Shown here in pieces: positions 34,882-46,145 of a stretch of DNA of 64,000 bases (its first letter is position 1; each line of letters starts with the position of its first letter). The notes beneath the pieces are model-generated. The model made no database searches, had not been told where the DNA came from, and saw nothing but the letters and a program-made list of their open reading frames with translations. The position numbers and the translations under genes were made by a program. The stretch covers positions 18,972,001-19,036,000 of the forward strand of contig OX344752.2 in assembly GCA_947034885.2 (NCBI GenBank), given 5' to 3'. Origin of the DNA: Thuidium tamariscinum. Taxonomy: Eukaryota > Streptophyta > Bryopsida > Hypnales > Thuidiaceae.

Positions 34882-35408
34882 AGGTAGGCAAACCCATTTC
34901 CGACTGGTCCCCAATGCCGCACCCTACATCATGCTCTTTCACCGAGCGGTTCAGATCCAAAATTTCTGTACTTAATGTGGTAGACGGTGATGGGATTGGG
35001 AGTGCATTAATTTGAGGGGTTAATTGACAGGTTTCTGGTTTGTCAGAGCGGATTTCGAAACAAGCTTGCAATGATGACGTGTTCTGCATTTGGTAATGAC
35101 ACATGGGCATCTATCTCCCAGTTCTATGTTGGTGGAATAAGGTCCAGTTCTAAATGTTTTATTATTCACAGCAGTCTGTTTTGGGTCAACAAAGGCTTGG
35201 CCATAGTGTAGGTCTAGAGCTGGTTGTAGGGACGTGCTGGTCCTGACTTTGCACTCAAATAAAAACTTTGTTATATTTTATTTTTTTATTTTTTTGCTGT
35301 GCACACACTGGGTATAAAAAGGCTAATCTTGTCAATATTTCCTCCCATCCTCCAGAGTCTCTGTAGCACCCTATCTGCTTAAAAGGTCGGGTATGGGTTT
35401 GTCTACCT
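34882..35408. mobile_element. TA-flanked element with AGGTAGGCAAACCCAT ends (527 bp)
   Basis: The left terminus AGGTAGGCAAACCCAT is matched by the reverse complement of ATGGGTTTGTCTACCT at the right, with one mismatch in 16. TA lies at 34880-34881 and 35409-35410. The interior is GC-richer than its surroundings. Open frames inside match nothing recognised. Confidence 0.75.
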
Positions 35409-35410
35409 TA

Positions 35411-36289
35411 CCACTTCATTCTATCACAAAATTGATTCTTCATTTTTTATTACAAAAGCTTTTACTTCTTCTCCAAAGTCTCCACTTCATTCTAATATTC
35501 AAAGCTAATAACCACCCGCATTCCAATTTGAAAGTTTTTTTAATTTAGTTACATTTCACTAGTAGAAAAACAACAACCAAATTCTTAAAAAATCATGAAG
35601 TTTTTGTTGGAGTGGATATTTTATTGCCCATTTTTATGATTTTGGGTTGATTCAGGCAGACATTAACAAAATAAACACTTATCTTTTGTTGATTTGGATA
35701 CTACAATTCTAAAGTAACAAAAAAGTCAACATTTTTGTATTCATTTTGACTACCAAGAATCTCAAGTTAGTTTTTTTCATTTGAAAAATGTTTAAATCAC
35801 CATGCTTTGTATTCTATGAACAATAATTGTTTATTTTAAAAACTCAATCATTCACAATTTGGTAATTTTAAAATTAGTAGACTTTAGAGGCTATATTTTA
35901 GGCATAGAAGAACAATTTAAAAAAAAATAACTTTGTACAAAGAAAAGTCGCCAAATTGAACTAAATTTCAATCTCAAAAATTTGTTTGCAATTTCAAGTT
36001 TTCAATCAAAACTTATAAATGAACTTCAAAGAAGATGCTTAAAAATGTAAAAAATAATGTTCATTCCAATCTTTGTCTGAAATGTATTTATGACTTTTGA
36101 TTAGAGACTTGAAATTGAAGTCAATTTGGTTTAGCAACTTTTGTCAGTTCAAAGTTTTTTGAAAAAAGTTTTTCTTCTATGCCTATATGGCATGTGAAGT
36201 CTGCCGACTTTAATACCAAATGGAAAAATGGAAAACAAGCCTAAACTAAATAAATAAAAATGTACTTTCAAAATGCATGTGTAAATGAG
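35411..36289. other. AT-rich intergenic DNA
   Basis: No gene or element was identified. There are many short homopolymer runs. Confidence 0.5.
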
Positions 36290-36485
36290 TGCATAGTGTA
36301 GTAGGTTAGGCCTTGCACCCTAAGCAAGGGGTACAAGGTTCAAACCCCATAGCACCGATTAGATCATTAGTATGGTTGCTCGTGTGGTGGTTGCCTATAT
36401 GGTGTGTTTCTGTGGCACTTGCTTAGTTGCCATTTTGTAATGACCTGGCAAGTGCCACTTGTCAAATTTTCTATGGTAATATTTT
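36290..36485 (+). mobile_element. tRNA-derived SINE-like sequence
   Basis: An RNA polymerase III A box-like TAGTGTAGTAGG (about 36295) and a B box GGTTCAAACCC (about 36332) are spaced as in a tRNA. They are separated by a 5-bp anticodon-like stem CTTGC/GCAAG around a 7-base loop. The acceptor stem does not pair and base 33 is C, so it is not a working tRNA. The unrelated 3' body (TGGTTGCTCGTGTGGTGG...) fits a tRNA-headed SINE. Only one copy was noticed. Confidence 0.5.
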
Positions 36486-38284
36486 GTTTAATCTTTTTTC
36501 TCTTGAATTTTTGTTGATTTGATCATTGTTTTTTTACTAGTGTTTGCACCACTTTGATCCATAATCACTAGTACAAATTTACCATGGATAAAAATAATTT
36601 TGTATTGAATCTATATGAAAGCTAATACAAATTGCATTGAAACTAATACATAATTAATACAAAACCATTTTAGCCTATAGGAAATTTTTACTTATGATTT
36701 ATTACATTGTTAAAAAACAAACTCATAATTTTTGTTGGTAATTGAACCTATTGTTTACATACAATGTGTGTACAAAGTAAACACCTAGGCTATGAAAGAC
36801 TTCATCCTATTAGCATTGACTTGCTTTTTGAATAGTAAAATTCTTTAACTTCCTCACATGTGCTAAATATACTTTAGACATGAGTTAGTGTAGTATTTTC
36901 CTACATCCAGAAAGGCTTGACAATGGTAATCAAAATTTTGCCAAAAGACAATATACTTCATGGATTCCTTCTCAAAACTTGTTTTTGCTCTAGAAAATCA
37001 AATTAATGTCATCAAAGGATGATGGTGGTGATAAAATATAGACAAAATCATCAAAAATAAATGTACAGTATAAGTATGTAGATCAAAATGTTTTTAGAAA
37101 TTGAAAGGGATAATATTGCCCATTAAAATACAATGTTTTTGTCATTTATTTTCTAGAACAAACGAGGCCCTAGGCTAAGATGTTAGTGACAAGGATATAA
37201 GAATTTCAAAGTTTAGGAGCTCATTATGCCTAAAAGGTCGACAATTTACAAAGTCTTTTCTATTGTAGTGAATCAAATCCATAGCAATGCTTGGAAAAGA
37301 AATGATTATACAAATAGAAAGTCAAATAAGAAGGGTGGAACTCAAAAAAGAAGATTTATTTCATATCTAATTTGTAGTAAAGAGTGGGATTGCTTGATAT
37401 ATACCTATGTGAGGAAATGTATAAATGAATGAAAATTATGGCAATTTCTAAGCAAACCATTCATTGGTCATATGAAAATTGTGTATTTCCTAATAGTATA
37501 GGTTTGTCTCTGTAACCAATTCTAACATAAAGTAATATGTTTAGAAAGTGCTTTGGAAATGAGTACTACAAAGTAATTGCAAGAAACACCTATTTTATTT
37601 TGCGTCACACATTGCATGTTGATTTCTTTTTTGGTCATAACTTTTGTGCTTTGGCTCCAAATAACTCAAGATTTATAGAAAAGGTACTTATGAGTATCAT
37701 ACATCTAGCCTAATTTTTTCTTAATTTTCAAAAATAATTTACTATCCAAAAATAGACCCCAATTTAATGTCACACTTGCCAATTTGAACTTGTAGCTAAT
37801 TAGTGAAGGATTTAAAAAATAATAATTAACTTTATGTGGAGTTGAAGTCTACAAAGTGAACCTCTTTCTACTTGCATTTTGAACCATACAAAATATCATT
37901 TTGGTGGTTCTTTTGGTGAATGACCATCTCGTTAGAGTTGTTACAAATGGCCAATTTTTATTTTTTGTATTTATTTATAATATTTTTTAATAATTTAAAC
38001 ATCAAAGTACCTATTTGGCACTTTTCTAATTCTCCTACTTAGAGAATTTTTCTATGAATTTCCTTTGGTGGTTACCTTTACCTTAAAGGTATATACATTA
38101 TTCATATATTTTTTTTAATTCAAATATTAGTTTTTTAATTTTAAAGTACTTCCAAAAAAATCATGAGTACTACAAAAAAACGCAACAAAATTGACATGTG
38201 TCTCTTGCAATCACTCTACATTTCTTGATAGTGGTTTTGAAAAGCCAAATGGATATATTTATTAAAGTAGCATAAACAAATATA
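36486..38284. other. AT-rich intergenic DNA
   Basis: No gene, RNA or transposon end was recognised. A 68-codon frame at 37226-37432 on + is in AT-rich context and matches no family, so it is not called. Confidence 0.5.
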
Positions 38285-38536
38285 AGAGGTTTTTTAGCCA
38301 TATTGGGAGATTGCAAGTTCCAAGACTATGGAAATTCATTGAAATCTATTCCCTTAGGCAATTTGATGTGGCAGAGAAACTACCACATCAAATAATAATA
38401 TTTTATTAATATTTTATTATTTTTTTCCAAAAAGAATTCAAATCTTTTTATTGTTTTTGAATCTAACTAGCAATAATTGGTTCACAGACTAGAGAATGGG
38501 ATTGAAACAGTCTCTTAGTGCCTTGGAAAAACCTCT
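38285..38536 (-). mobile_element. TA-flanked MITE, family B copy 2 (252 bp)
   Basis: It begins AGAGGTTTTTTAGCC and ends GGAAAAACCTCT, with TA at 38283-38284 and 38537-38538. The internal palindrome at about 38361-38392 (ATTTGATGTGGCAG ... CCACATCAAAT) corresponds to the palindrome of copy 1 at 9864-9896, although the rest has diverged. Confidence 0.78.
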
Positions 38537-38538
38537 TA

Positions 38539-40024
38539 TGTATCTTCATCTTTTTCTAAATGAGTAGTCTCATTTTTTTAAAATTAAAAATTGATGATAT
38601 TGGCTATAAGCTATTAAGAGCAAACTTCCATATTTGCATTGGAAAGGATTTTTGAATTTTCTAATTACAACTACCTTTCTAAGTTTTTCTAATCTTTCAT
38701 TTTTCTATGAGAACTTGAATTTTAGGAATAACATTGCATTGCTGTCAACGTAAAAGAATCCAAAATGTTTAAGTTATCTATTAAATATAGTGCCCTTGAA
38801 GTTGAAAACTTGTCTCTTCTACTTTTCACAAGCTTTCTTAAAAAAATTTACTCAACAACAAATCTTTTTTTTCTTACAATTAGTCCAAAAAAATTCTAAT
38901 CACCTATGCAAGGTTTGATTGATTCTTTGTGTATGGAAATCCATATTTATAAATTTTAGTTGGGACCTTCAGTAATAAGAAACTGTAAAAATTATATCAT
39001 CACTGAATTAAGTGTCGTAATGTTATTGATTCCCTATATTGACTAAATAATATTTCTAATATTTTTCCATGCTACAATCTACATTTTAGATTCTTATATG
39101 CACATCTATTTTTTTTAATTAAAATTTTTTAATTAAATACATATTTTTCCAAATCATGGTCTAATTGGTATACTTCTTGAGCTCATATTTAAAAAAATCT
39201 AATAAATAAAAATTCAAATGTAGTCAATACTAGACTTTTAAGATGTCGCCATTTACCTTCAAAGAGCCATTAAAAAAACTACATTTCAACTTCTTCAAAA
39301 ATTTAAGATGAAACAAAATTATATTTTTGGAGTTAAATTAAGTTCATTTAATTAATTGAGTTCATGTGTTGACCACATACCACAAAGCTTCATAGCCTTC
39401 ACCTTCACTCCTAGCTCTTGCATTTTCTAGCCTAGTTTTAGCAAATATAGATTTGATTTTGCATTGTTTCAGTGATAGTGATTGGTTTTAGCATACAAAT
39501 ATGTTGCAAATAGTAAAGAACATAGAAAAACTTGTTTTGTCCAAGAAGTCTATAGTTGTTAAAAAGAAATGCATTAGGTGGATTTTTTCTTTAATAATAA
39601 TTTTTTTGTGCATGTTTATATTTCTTGAAAATGGGCATTTATTATAGATCCTTATACAAATACAATTTTAATATAGGTTTTGAAGGAGTTTCCATCGAAC
39701 AAGTATTTGTATTTACCAAAACATTAGAAGCGAAGGAACTTCCATACAACAATAATGCAATTAAAAAGGAATTTTCTTAAATATAATTTGACTTCAATAG
39801 AAGCATCCAAAATTGAACTTGTACCTAATGACATCAATATCTAAGTAATTTAGTTATTTTAAAATCCAAATTTAGGTGGATTATAGATAGGTTATTATTT
39901 GTTGACTAAAACAATAAGCTATCTATAGACTACCTAGATTTAGGTTCTAAAATCATTGCTTGACTTAGAAAGTGATATAATTGGGTAGCCATTGGATACA
40001 AGGTCAATTTGGGATGCTCTTACT
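38539..40024. other. AT-rich intergenic DNA
   Basis: No supported feature was found in this AT-rich stretch. Confidence 0.5.
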
Positions 40025-40164
40025 TTAACCCATTAAGGATCAGATAGATGACTACAAATGAATATTGGATAAAAATGACATGTTTTCATCAATAGCTAAA
40101 GTGACTACTAATGAAACCCTATCATTCTCAATTAGAGTCATTGACTTGGTCTTCAATGGGTTAA
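40025..40164. mobile_element. Short TTAA-flanked inverted-repeat element (140 bp)
   Basis: The left end TTAACCCATTAAGGATC and the reverse-complemented right end TTAACCCATTGAAGACC form an imperfect terminal repeat. TTAA is present at 40025-40028 and 40161-40164. The right TTAA is shared with the adjacent family D element. Confidence 0.55.
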
Positions 40165-40391
40165 TCCTTAAACATTGACGGAGGCAAACATTTTGTGTCT
40201 AATCAATGACAAGGAATCTTTCCTTGTAGGACATAAGTGCAACTACTCATCCTCGCTATTAGAAGTGGAAAGGAGAGATCTTCTATAGTATTTTGGCTTC
40301 CAATGAGTATATTTGGCTTATTCACAATAGATGATGTCATACGGTGTCAAAATGTATGATTTCTATGGCCACCAATTCATTTGAGGATCAA
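40161..40391 (+). mobile_element. TTAA-type MITE, family D copy 1 (about 230 bp)
   Basis: The segment aligns over its length with 44064-44293 and, inverted, with 59062-59291 (for example GATCTTCTATAGT, TCATCCTCG, CATACGGTGTCAAAA). It starts TTAATCCTTAAACATTGACG. Its right TTAA has decayed to TCAA at about 40388-40391. Confidence 0.72.
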
Positions 40392-40958
40392 GAGTTTGAT
40401 TCCTAATGTGAAGCCATGCATTGCATATACAAAATCCATGATGATGTAGCAATTTCTCTCCACATCAAGGCAAATGAAATAGGAGAATTTGTCCACTAAG
40501 GTAAGAAACTCAAAAATTGCTCATTTAAGGGTTGGTCTGCCTTTACCATGTATTTTTATGGTAATATTTTTGCTCATTTTTTAGTCAAAGAGAAATAAAC
40601 GAGGAATCTAAGACAAGTCATTTTTAAAAATTTGGAGCATTTATGAATTACTTATGAATTTTCAAACGAAATCTAGCATAGGACCCTATTTGTGATTCGT
40701 AGGCCTTGGAAACCCGCACATGCTTAGTTTAAAAAGAATTATGGTTCTGTTCAAAACCTAGCATTGCAACATATAAAAAGTTTTAGAGATGGTTTCTAAA
40801 TGTGACCTTTTCAAAAACTGAAATGAATGCTTGAATCAATCATTATTTCAGATTTTTTAACATTTGTAAGAAGGTAGTTGAACGATCAATTCTTATTTTG
40901 AATAAAGTTAGTAAACACCTATCCACTTAAATAGTTAAGAAAGAACCCATTGTGACTC
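40392..40958. other. AT-rich intergenic DNA
   Basis: No gene was recognised. A short ACCCTATTTGTG fragment near 40684 resembles the termini of the 141-bp element at 7108. Confidence 0.45.
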
Positions 40959-41540
40959 TTAACCTTTAAATGCCGGACCTATAACCACTATTTTCAGCCC
41001 TTGTGCCAACACAATTTATTGCTATTTGGGGTTTACATATGTATGAAAAAAATTTGTATTTATTTTTCAGAGATGACGTTACATCTCTTTTGTACTTCCC
41101 AAAAAATTTAGATTTTTTCTGAGGAAAATTGATTTTTCTGAGAATTTTTGAAGAGAAAGTGAAGAAAAACCATATCAAATAGAAGATCATCTCAAAAAAT
41201 CTGAAAAATTTCACCATGTGTGTATATTTAGTGGCAAACATTGTGGAATAAACTGAGTTTGCGTGTCATTCTATAATTATAATCCAGAAGACATTAAAAA
41301 TACATCCAAAGTTCAAATTGCAATAAAATTTTCAAAATCATGATTTTTTCCAAATTTTAATTGGAGAAGAAACTAGAATAGATGACCTTCATTTTGTTAG
41401 TTGGGCTCAAACTCAAAAAATATCATTTTTGGGTAGAAATTTCAGATTTAGAGTAAGGAGTAACAACTTTCCAAATTACACTGAAAATAGCATATTTTGT
41501 GATCCATTTCTTTTACTAACTTTTAATTCAGGAGAAGACA
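40959..41540 (+). mobile_element. TTAA-type element, family F copy 2 (right end lost)
   Basis: It begins TTAACCTTTAAATGCCGGAC and aligns in inverse orientation with 2625-3218 through AGATGACGTTACATCTC, GTTAGTTGGGCTCAAACTC and CACAAAATATGCTATTTTC-type segments. The expected right terminus is not visible where GC-richer sequence begins near 41540, so this copy seems truncated. Confidence 0.65.
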
Positions 41541-42726
41541 AACACTACAGTAGCAAGACTACAAACTCAATTGAGTACTCTTCATAACCCTCTATGAAAG
41601 GTCAAGACGGCAAAAATGGATGAAAAACCGCTTTCAATCGCTCTCCAAATGCTCTTCTGTTCATGCAGAAGTCACGAAATGGCGTCGCCGGCAGTTCAAG
41701 ATTAAACCATCCATTGAAGAAGTGTAAACCAAAGCTTATCATGCTCTGATGTAATAAGAGGCCATTTTCTCACAATCAGGTATCCATTTCACAGCCTCGT
41801 ACTAGACAATTGAAAATGCCCGCACTGTTTTCGAGCCCTCTCCTATAACTTACCGCTGGACGTCCGTCCCGGTCTGCACCGGACCTCAGGCTGCATCCAA
41901 AATTTGCAGGGAAAGCCTTCGAGGTGTTGCCTTCCTACGGCCGCCATCTCCAAATCACAAAATTCTTCACTCCGGAATCCAAGATTTTGCTCCGCCCTGT
42001 TCGTCACCACCGCAATCCTCGCCTAAATCGAGGCCTCAACACAATTGAATTCATCATTCCACTTTTCGATTCGTTACCAAAATTCAATTCCTCGAGACGC
42101 ATTTCATTCTGTTAGAAATTCTAGTTCGCGTTTCCGTTTTGAAGTTCGGTCTTTCGTCGTGTTCGATTCTTCGTTTGGATCAATCGGTGCAGAGACGAGC
42201 CTCTTGTCGTGCTTGCAAACCCTAATTGTGAAGTCGAATTCGAATTCGCGATTTGGGAGAATCGAAGTACTAGACGCGCTTTTCGGTAATCTGTGTGGGA
42301 TGTATTACTTCGGGTTTCGTAATTGTTGATGTTTTGGTTTGTTTTTTCACTGGAAAGAATCCGGCCGAGGAAATAGCACTTAGGAGTCTGCGAGCAATTT
42401 GGACTTTGATTCGAGAATATTTGGGCTTGGATCTCAGCATTTTTCAGTGCTATGAGGATTGTAAGTGCTTGCGAGGGGCATTGCTTGAATTGATAGGGTA
42501 GCTCAAATGCATCTGTTGGAGGTGCGGTCTTCCGCTTGTTGAATATTTTGAATTCTTTGCTGGTTTCGGGTAGATTACACACGGTTGAGAACAGGGGGGT
42601 AGTATAGGAGATGCGATCAGGTTCCCAATGGTTTTAGCTCCAAATATATCAGATTCTTTGCAATATACACTTTTAAATTGGTAAGAAAGGTTTTGAATGT
42701 ATTGGAACTTTGGAAGTGAGGAGAAA
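41541..42726 (+). other. GC-richer island, possible promoter and leader
   Basis: Composition changes abruptly to gene-like from about 41560. Many short, mutually overlapping open frames occur on both strands and none is recognisable. The region could be the promoter and leader of a transcript running rightward. Confidence 0.4.
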
Positions 42727-42980
42727 ATGGGAGATTCTTTCATGGCGCATTTGGAGGCAGAGCTCTCTGAATTTGGAGTCTCTGGTGTTGGTGCCTTCAG
42801 AGGAGATTTACATTGGTCTTGTTTATGGTGTATTAAACTTCAATTTCACTTGCTGGCTCGTCTGTTTGGTTTTGCCAGGCTCCAAGAGAATCAGTGGCAG
42901 CGGTCACTGAAGTGGTGAAGCAGACAGGTTATCTAGCAAAGCAATTCAGTGCACGTAATTCGCCGAAAATGCCCTCTTAG
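42727..42980 (+). CDS. Unrecognised small two-exon gene candidate
   Basis: I do not recognise this protein. An ATG at 42727 opens MGDSFMAHLEAELSEFG. A strong acceptor (TTTTGCCAG, ending at 42878) precedes a 102-base frame, APRESVAAVTEVVKQTGYLA continuing to KMPS and a TAG at 42978-42980. Joining them needs a weak donor at GGA|GTCTCT (about 42778), which would give an intron of about 100 bp. The second segment is amphipathic and coding-like. It lies in a GC-richer island with no family match, so it could equally be a pseudogene fragment or an exon of a differently spliced transcript. Confidence 0.25.
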
Positions 42981-44063
42981 GCACGCATCAAAAGGATAAA
43001 CCTGAGTGAGGGAACTGGAGACGAAAATCTCGTTCCAGGTTAGCTCTCAATCTAATAGACGTTGATGCTGTTGAGCTGTTATGTTTGCAGGAGAGTTTAT
43101 TTTATTTACTTTTGGTTCTTTTCTTTGATTGAAAATGCAGAGTTGCTCTGGTTAGAAATCCAAGACGACGGTTCAAATGTTGTAATATATTGGATCAGGG
43201 ACAACAAAGTTCAGCAGGGTCATATCTGTTCTTTATCTCTGTGTGTAATGTTAGCCCTTTTGGAAGGTAGTAATCTAGTGACTTTTGAAACAATCTTCTA
43301 TTGTTCAATACTCTAGGATATGACTTCTCTTTTTATTGGTGAATTTTGTTACCTTCTTTTAAACTTCATAAGTGATTTGTTTTATCTAGTATAGATGTTG
43401 GAGCAAGCAATTGGGGCACTTTTATTAGGGTTGAGAATGTGTTTGATTTTAAACTAAGTCAAGAGTCTATATGCATGAAATTTAATTTTAGTAATGGGTA
43501 TTGGTTGATGCTTGTAGATACTCGGAGTGGGGAGTTGCATTGACATGTGTGATGGACTTTGTAGTGACAACTTTGTTAGATCAAAATCATGGTATTATGA
43601 AGCTTCTAGAAGATGTTTTTGTGTCCTCTAAAGTATGTGCAACATACAACTTACCAAATGACATTGTCAAGACTATGAATACTTTCCTTATCCTTAGGTA
43701 TGTGAGAACGTTTGCTTTCTACTGTCCAATTACACAATTGTTGTTAGAAATAGTGTTTATCATGTTCAATATTATATATTAGAGTTATTCTATGTCATAG
43801 CTTCTAATCTTTGATCTAGCCTCTAATCAAATGAAATTGAAGTTATATTCTTAATGCTTTGACTTTGAATGAAAGACCACCAATAGCAAATTCTAGAGGA
43901 TCAATTTTTTTAAGTAAGTTTCCAGGTCCAAGAAAAAATTTGGCTCAAAGTTAATGTGGTCCAAATCCCCCAATGTAGAATAGAAGTTGACATGATGTTA
44001 ATAGTTTGTGTATAGCTATGAGGTTTTTGCCATCTTCCCAAAGCATAAACTTGAATAAGGGTT
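42981..44063. other. Transition from GC-richer island to AT-rich DNA
   Basis: The gene-like composition fades by about 43320. A 93-codon frame at 43501-43782 on + and others are not recognisable and sit in AT-rich context. Confidence 0.4.
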
Positions 44064-44293
44064 TTAACCCTAAAACATTGCAACAGATTAGAGAGGTCTG
44101 ATGGATGACAAGGAATTCTTGTATGTAGGATAGAAATGCAATCATTCATCCTCGGTTTTAGGAAAGTAAAGTGGAGATCTTCTATAGTTCTTTGACTACA
44201 AATGAGTTTTTTTGAATATTTTATTACCAATGATTCCCATAGTTTTAAAAATCAAGAATTTCACAAGGACGCCCCGCATCCTTCCAGGGTTAA
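44064..44293 (+). mobile_element. TTAA-type MITE, family D copy 2 (230 bp)
   Basis: The left terminus is TTAACCCTAAAACATTG and the right, reverse-complemented, is TTAACCCTGGAAGGATG. TTAA is intact at both ends (44064-44067 and 44290-44293). The length equals that of copy 3 at 59062-59291. It has no coding sequence. Confidence 0.82.
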
Positions 44294-45849
44294 TATGATC
44301 CAAAAATAAAAGTGATTTGTCTCAAAACAATGGCAAAAAGAAGGAAACCATTGGATAATTCTAGTAGCATTTCATATTCATTTAGTTTCACATTGTATAT
44401 CATTAGATTTATTGATTCTAGATTTGGATGCAAGACTTATTACACTAAGCTAGGTATATGTACCCATTACTAATACATGCCCCATCAACAATAAATATGT
44501 TACCCTATTCCAAACAAGATTGGAATGGATTTCCATTTTCTCTTTGGAATGTGTGTCTTTGTACTTTTTCAAGGCTTGGACCAATAAGTTAATAACACAT
44601 AAGTGAGCATAAATGTAGGAAGTAATTAGTGGAAAAATATTCTTGAATGATGGAAATTGGATCACTCTAGATGTTGGTTATAGGTCAAGCCCAACTTTTG
44701 CCTTTCAAAATTTATAGTAATTTCAATTCAAGAGATAAAATTACCAAATTTTTTGCAATCCCTATTATTTTCATCAATGCATCTCTGAAAATATTTGCTT
44801 TGCTTTGCACTACCTTGGATTATATCCAAATGTGCTTATTCTATTGGTTATGGATACATCTACCTTACATGGGCCTCTATTTTACCAAACCAATAGGTGC
44901 TTATGTTATGAAGAAGGTCATTCTTTTAGAACCTACATCTTAAGTGTGATTCTTCATAGAACATGTTTTTCTAACTTAGAGTATTATTTATCTAGAGAGA
45001 AATGTTAAGAAATGTAAAAGGTAGATGGTAGTGTTGTATATATTATTAGGTTGTCCATGATATGTATTATAATATTATAATATCATATAATATTGTTAGC
45101 AATATTTTTTATGTTTTGTTAGGAAAAGAAAGAAGGGAAATTGACATGCATAGTTGATTAGGAATATAGTCTTATAACATTGAAAGCAGGAAATAGAAAA
45201 AAATAGGGGTAGAAGAAGGGACTAGACAACAAGATGCTAGCATACTTCTTCTTCTAAAGCACTGTATTAACATTTTATAATTCTTTGATCTTCCATTTAA
45301 AGGATTATTATTATTGCATTGAAAATATTGCCATAAAATATTCCATATATACTAAACTTTTCAAAGGAAAATCAAATAAGAAACAACTAAACTTTACTTT
45401 CATCTTTTATCTTCCTTGACATTTACTTTTAACAATACACCTTTATACTACATATTGTGCATCCTCTCACTCTCCTCTACTCACAACACTTAAATACATG
45501 TTCCGAAGTCCCACCTACATTTGGATACCATGATACTCCTTCCTTTGATTTTTTCATGGATGAAAAGTCTATTTGGAGGCTTGTATGGCCCAAATAGATG
45601 ATATTTCACTGTTTTTTAGGAGCATTTTTCTTGACCATTTCTTCAAAGTAGACATAACAAATATCTATGGAGACCATGACAAACTTAATCCTCACAAAGA
45701 TAAATTTTGTTTATTCAATTGATCTTCTAGTTGACATGTCAAATTTAGGAATAGATAGATATGACCCAGCTATGGTCTCTATTGAGTTCATTCAAAGACC
45801 ATGCAAAGTGCCATTACTATTTTCTCTCTTGGGCTCAAAATGGGGTACC
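44294..45849. other. AT-rich intergenic DNA
   Basis: No supported gene was found. A small A/T palindrome cluster (ATATTATAATATCATATAATAT) lies near 45069-45091. Confidence 0.5.
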
Positions 45850-46145
45850 TGGGGTGCTTGTAACTTAGTCCTTGTTCTGGCCCTGGCTGGAAGGGTTCAG
45901 TAGCGTCAGTGGGCGTCACGTCAGTGGGCGTCACTCTGCGTCAGGACAGCAGATTCAAACGCGGAGCGGGGATCTGCATGAGCGTCCCTGTCGCTCCGCT
46001 TTTCTCTGGCAACGGAAGGTGCGCAGCCTCCCTTCAATCGCCTCGATCATGGGCTTTCAACTCTCTTTTCAGAATCTTCTTGTCAGAATCACTGTAGCGC
46101 GCAGAGCATCTGCGTCATTGGAATTTCATTGCGCCTTGCTTTTGT
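45850..46145 (+). other. GC-rich island with short tandem repeat
   Basis: The sequence is GC- and CpG-rich inside AT-rich DNA. GCGTCAGTGGGCGTCAC-type motifs repeat at about 45904-45943. It lies directly before the 287-bp triplication and could be its promoter. No recognisable protein is encoded. Confidence 0.4.

Noticed and set aside
36296..36366. Functional tRNA gene
   Set aside because: The A and B boxes are good, but the acceptor stem does not pair and the base before the anticodon is C rather than T.
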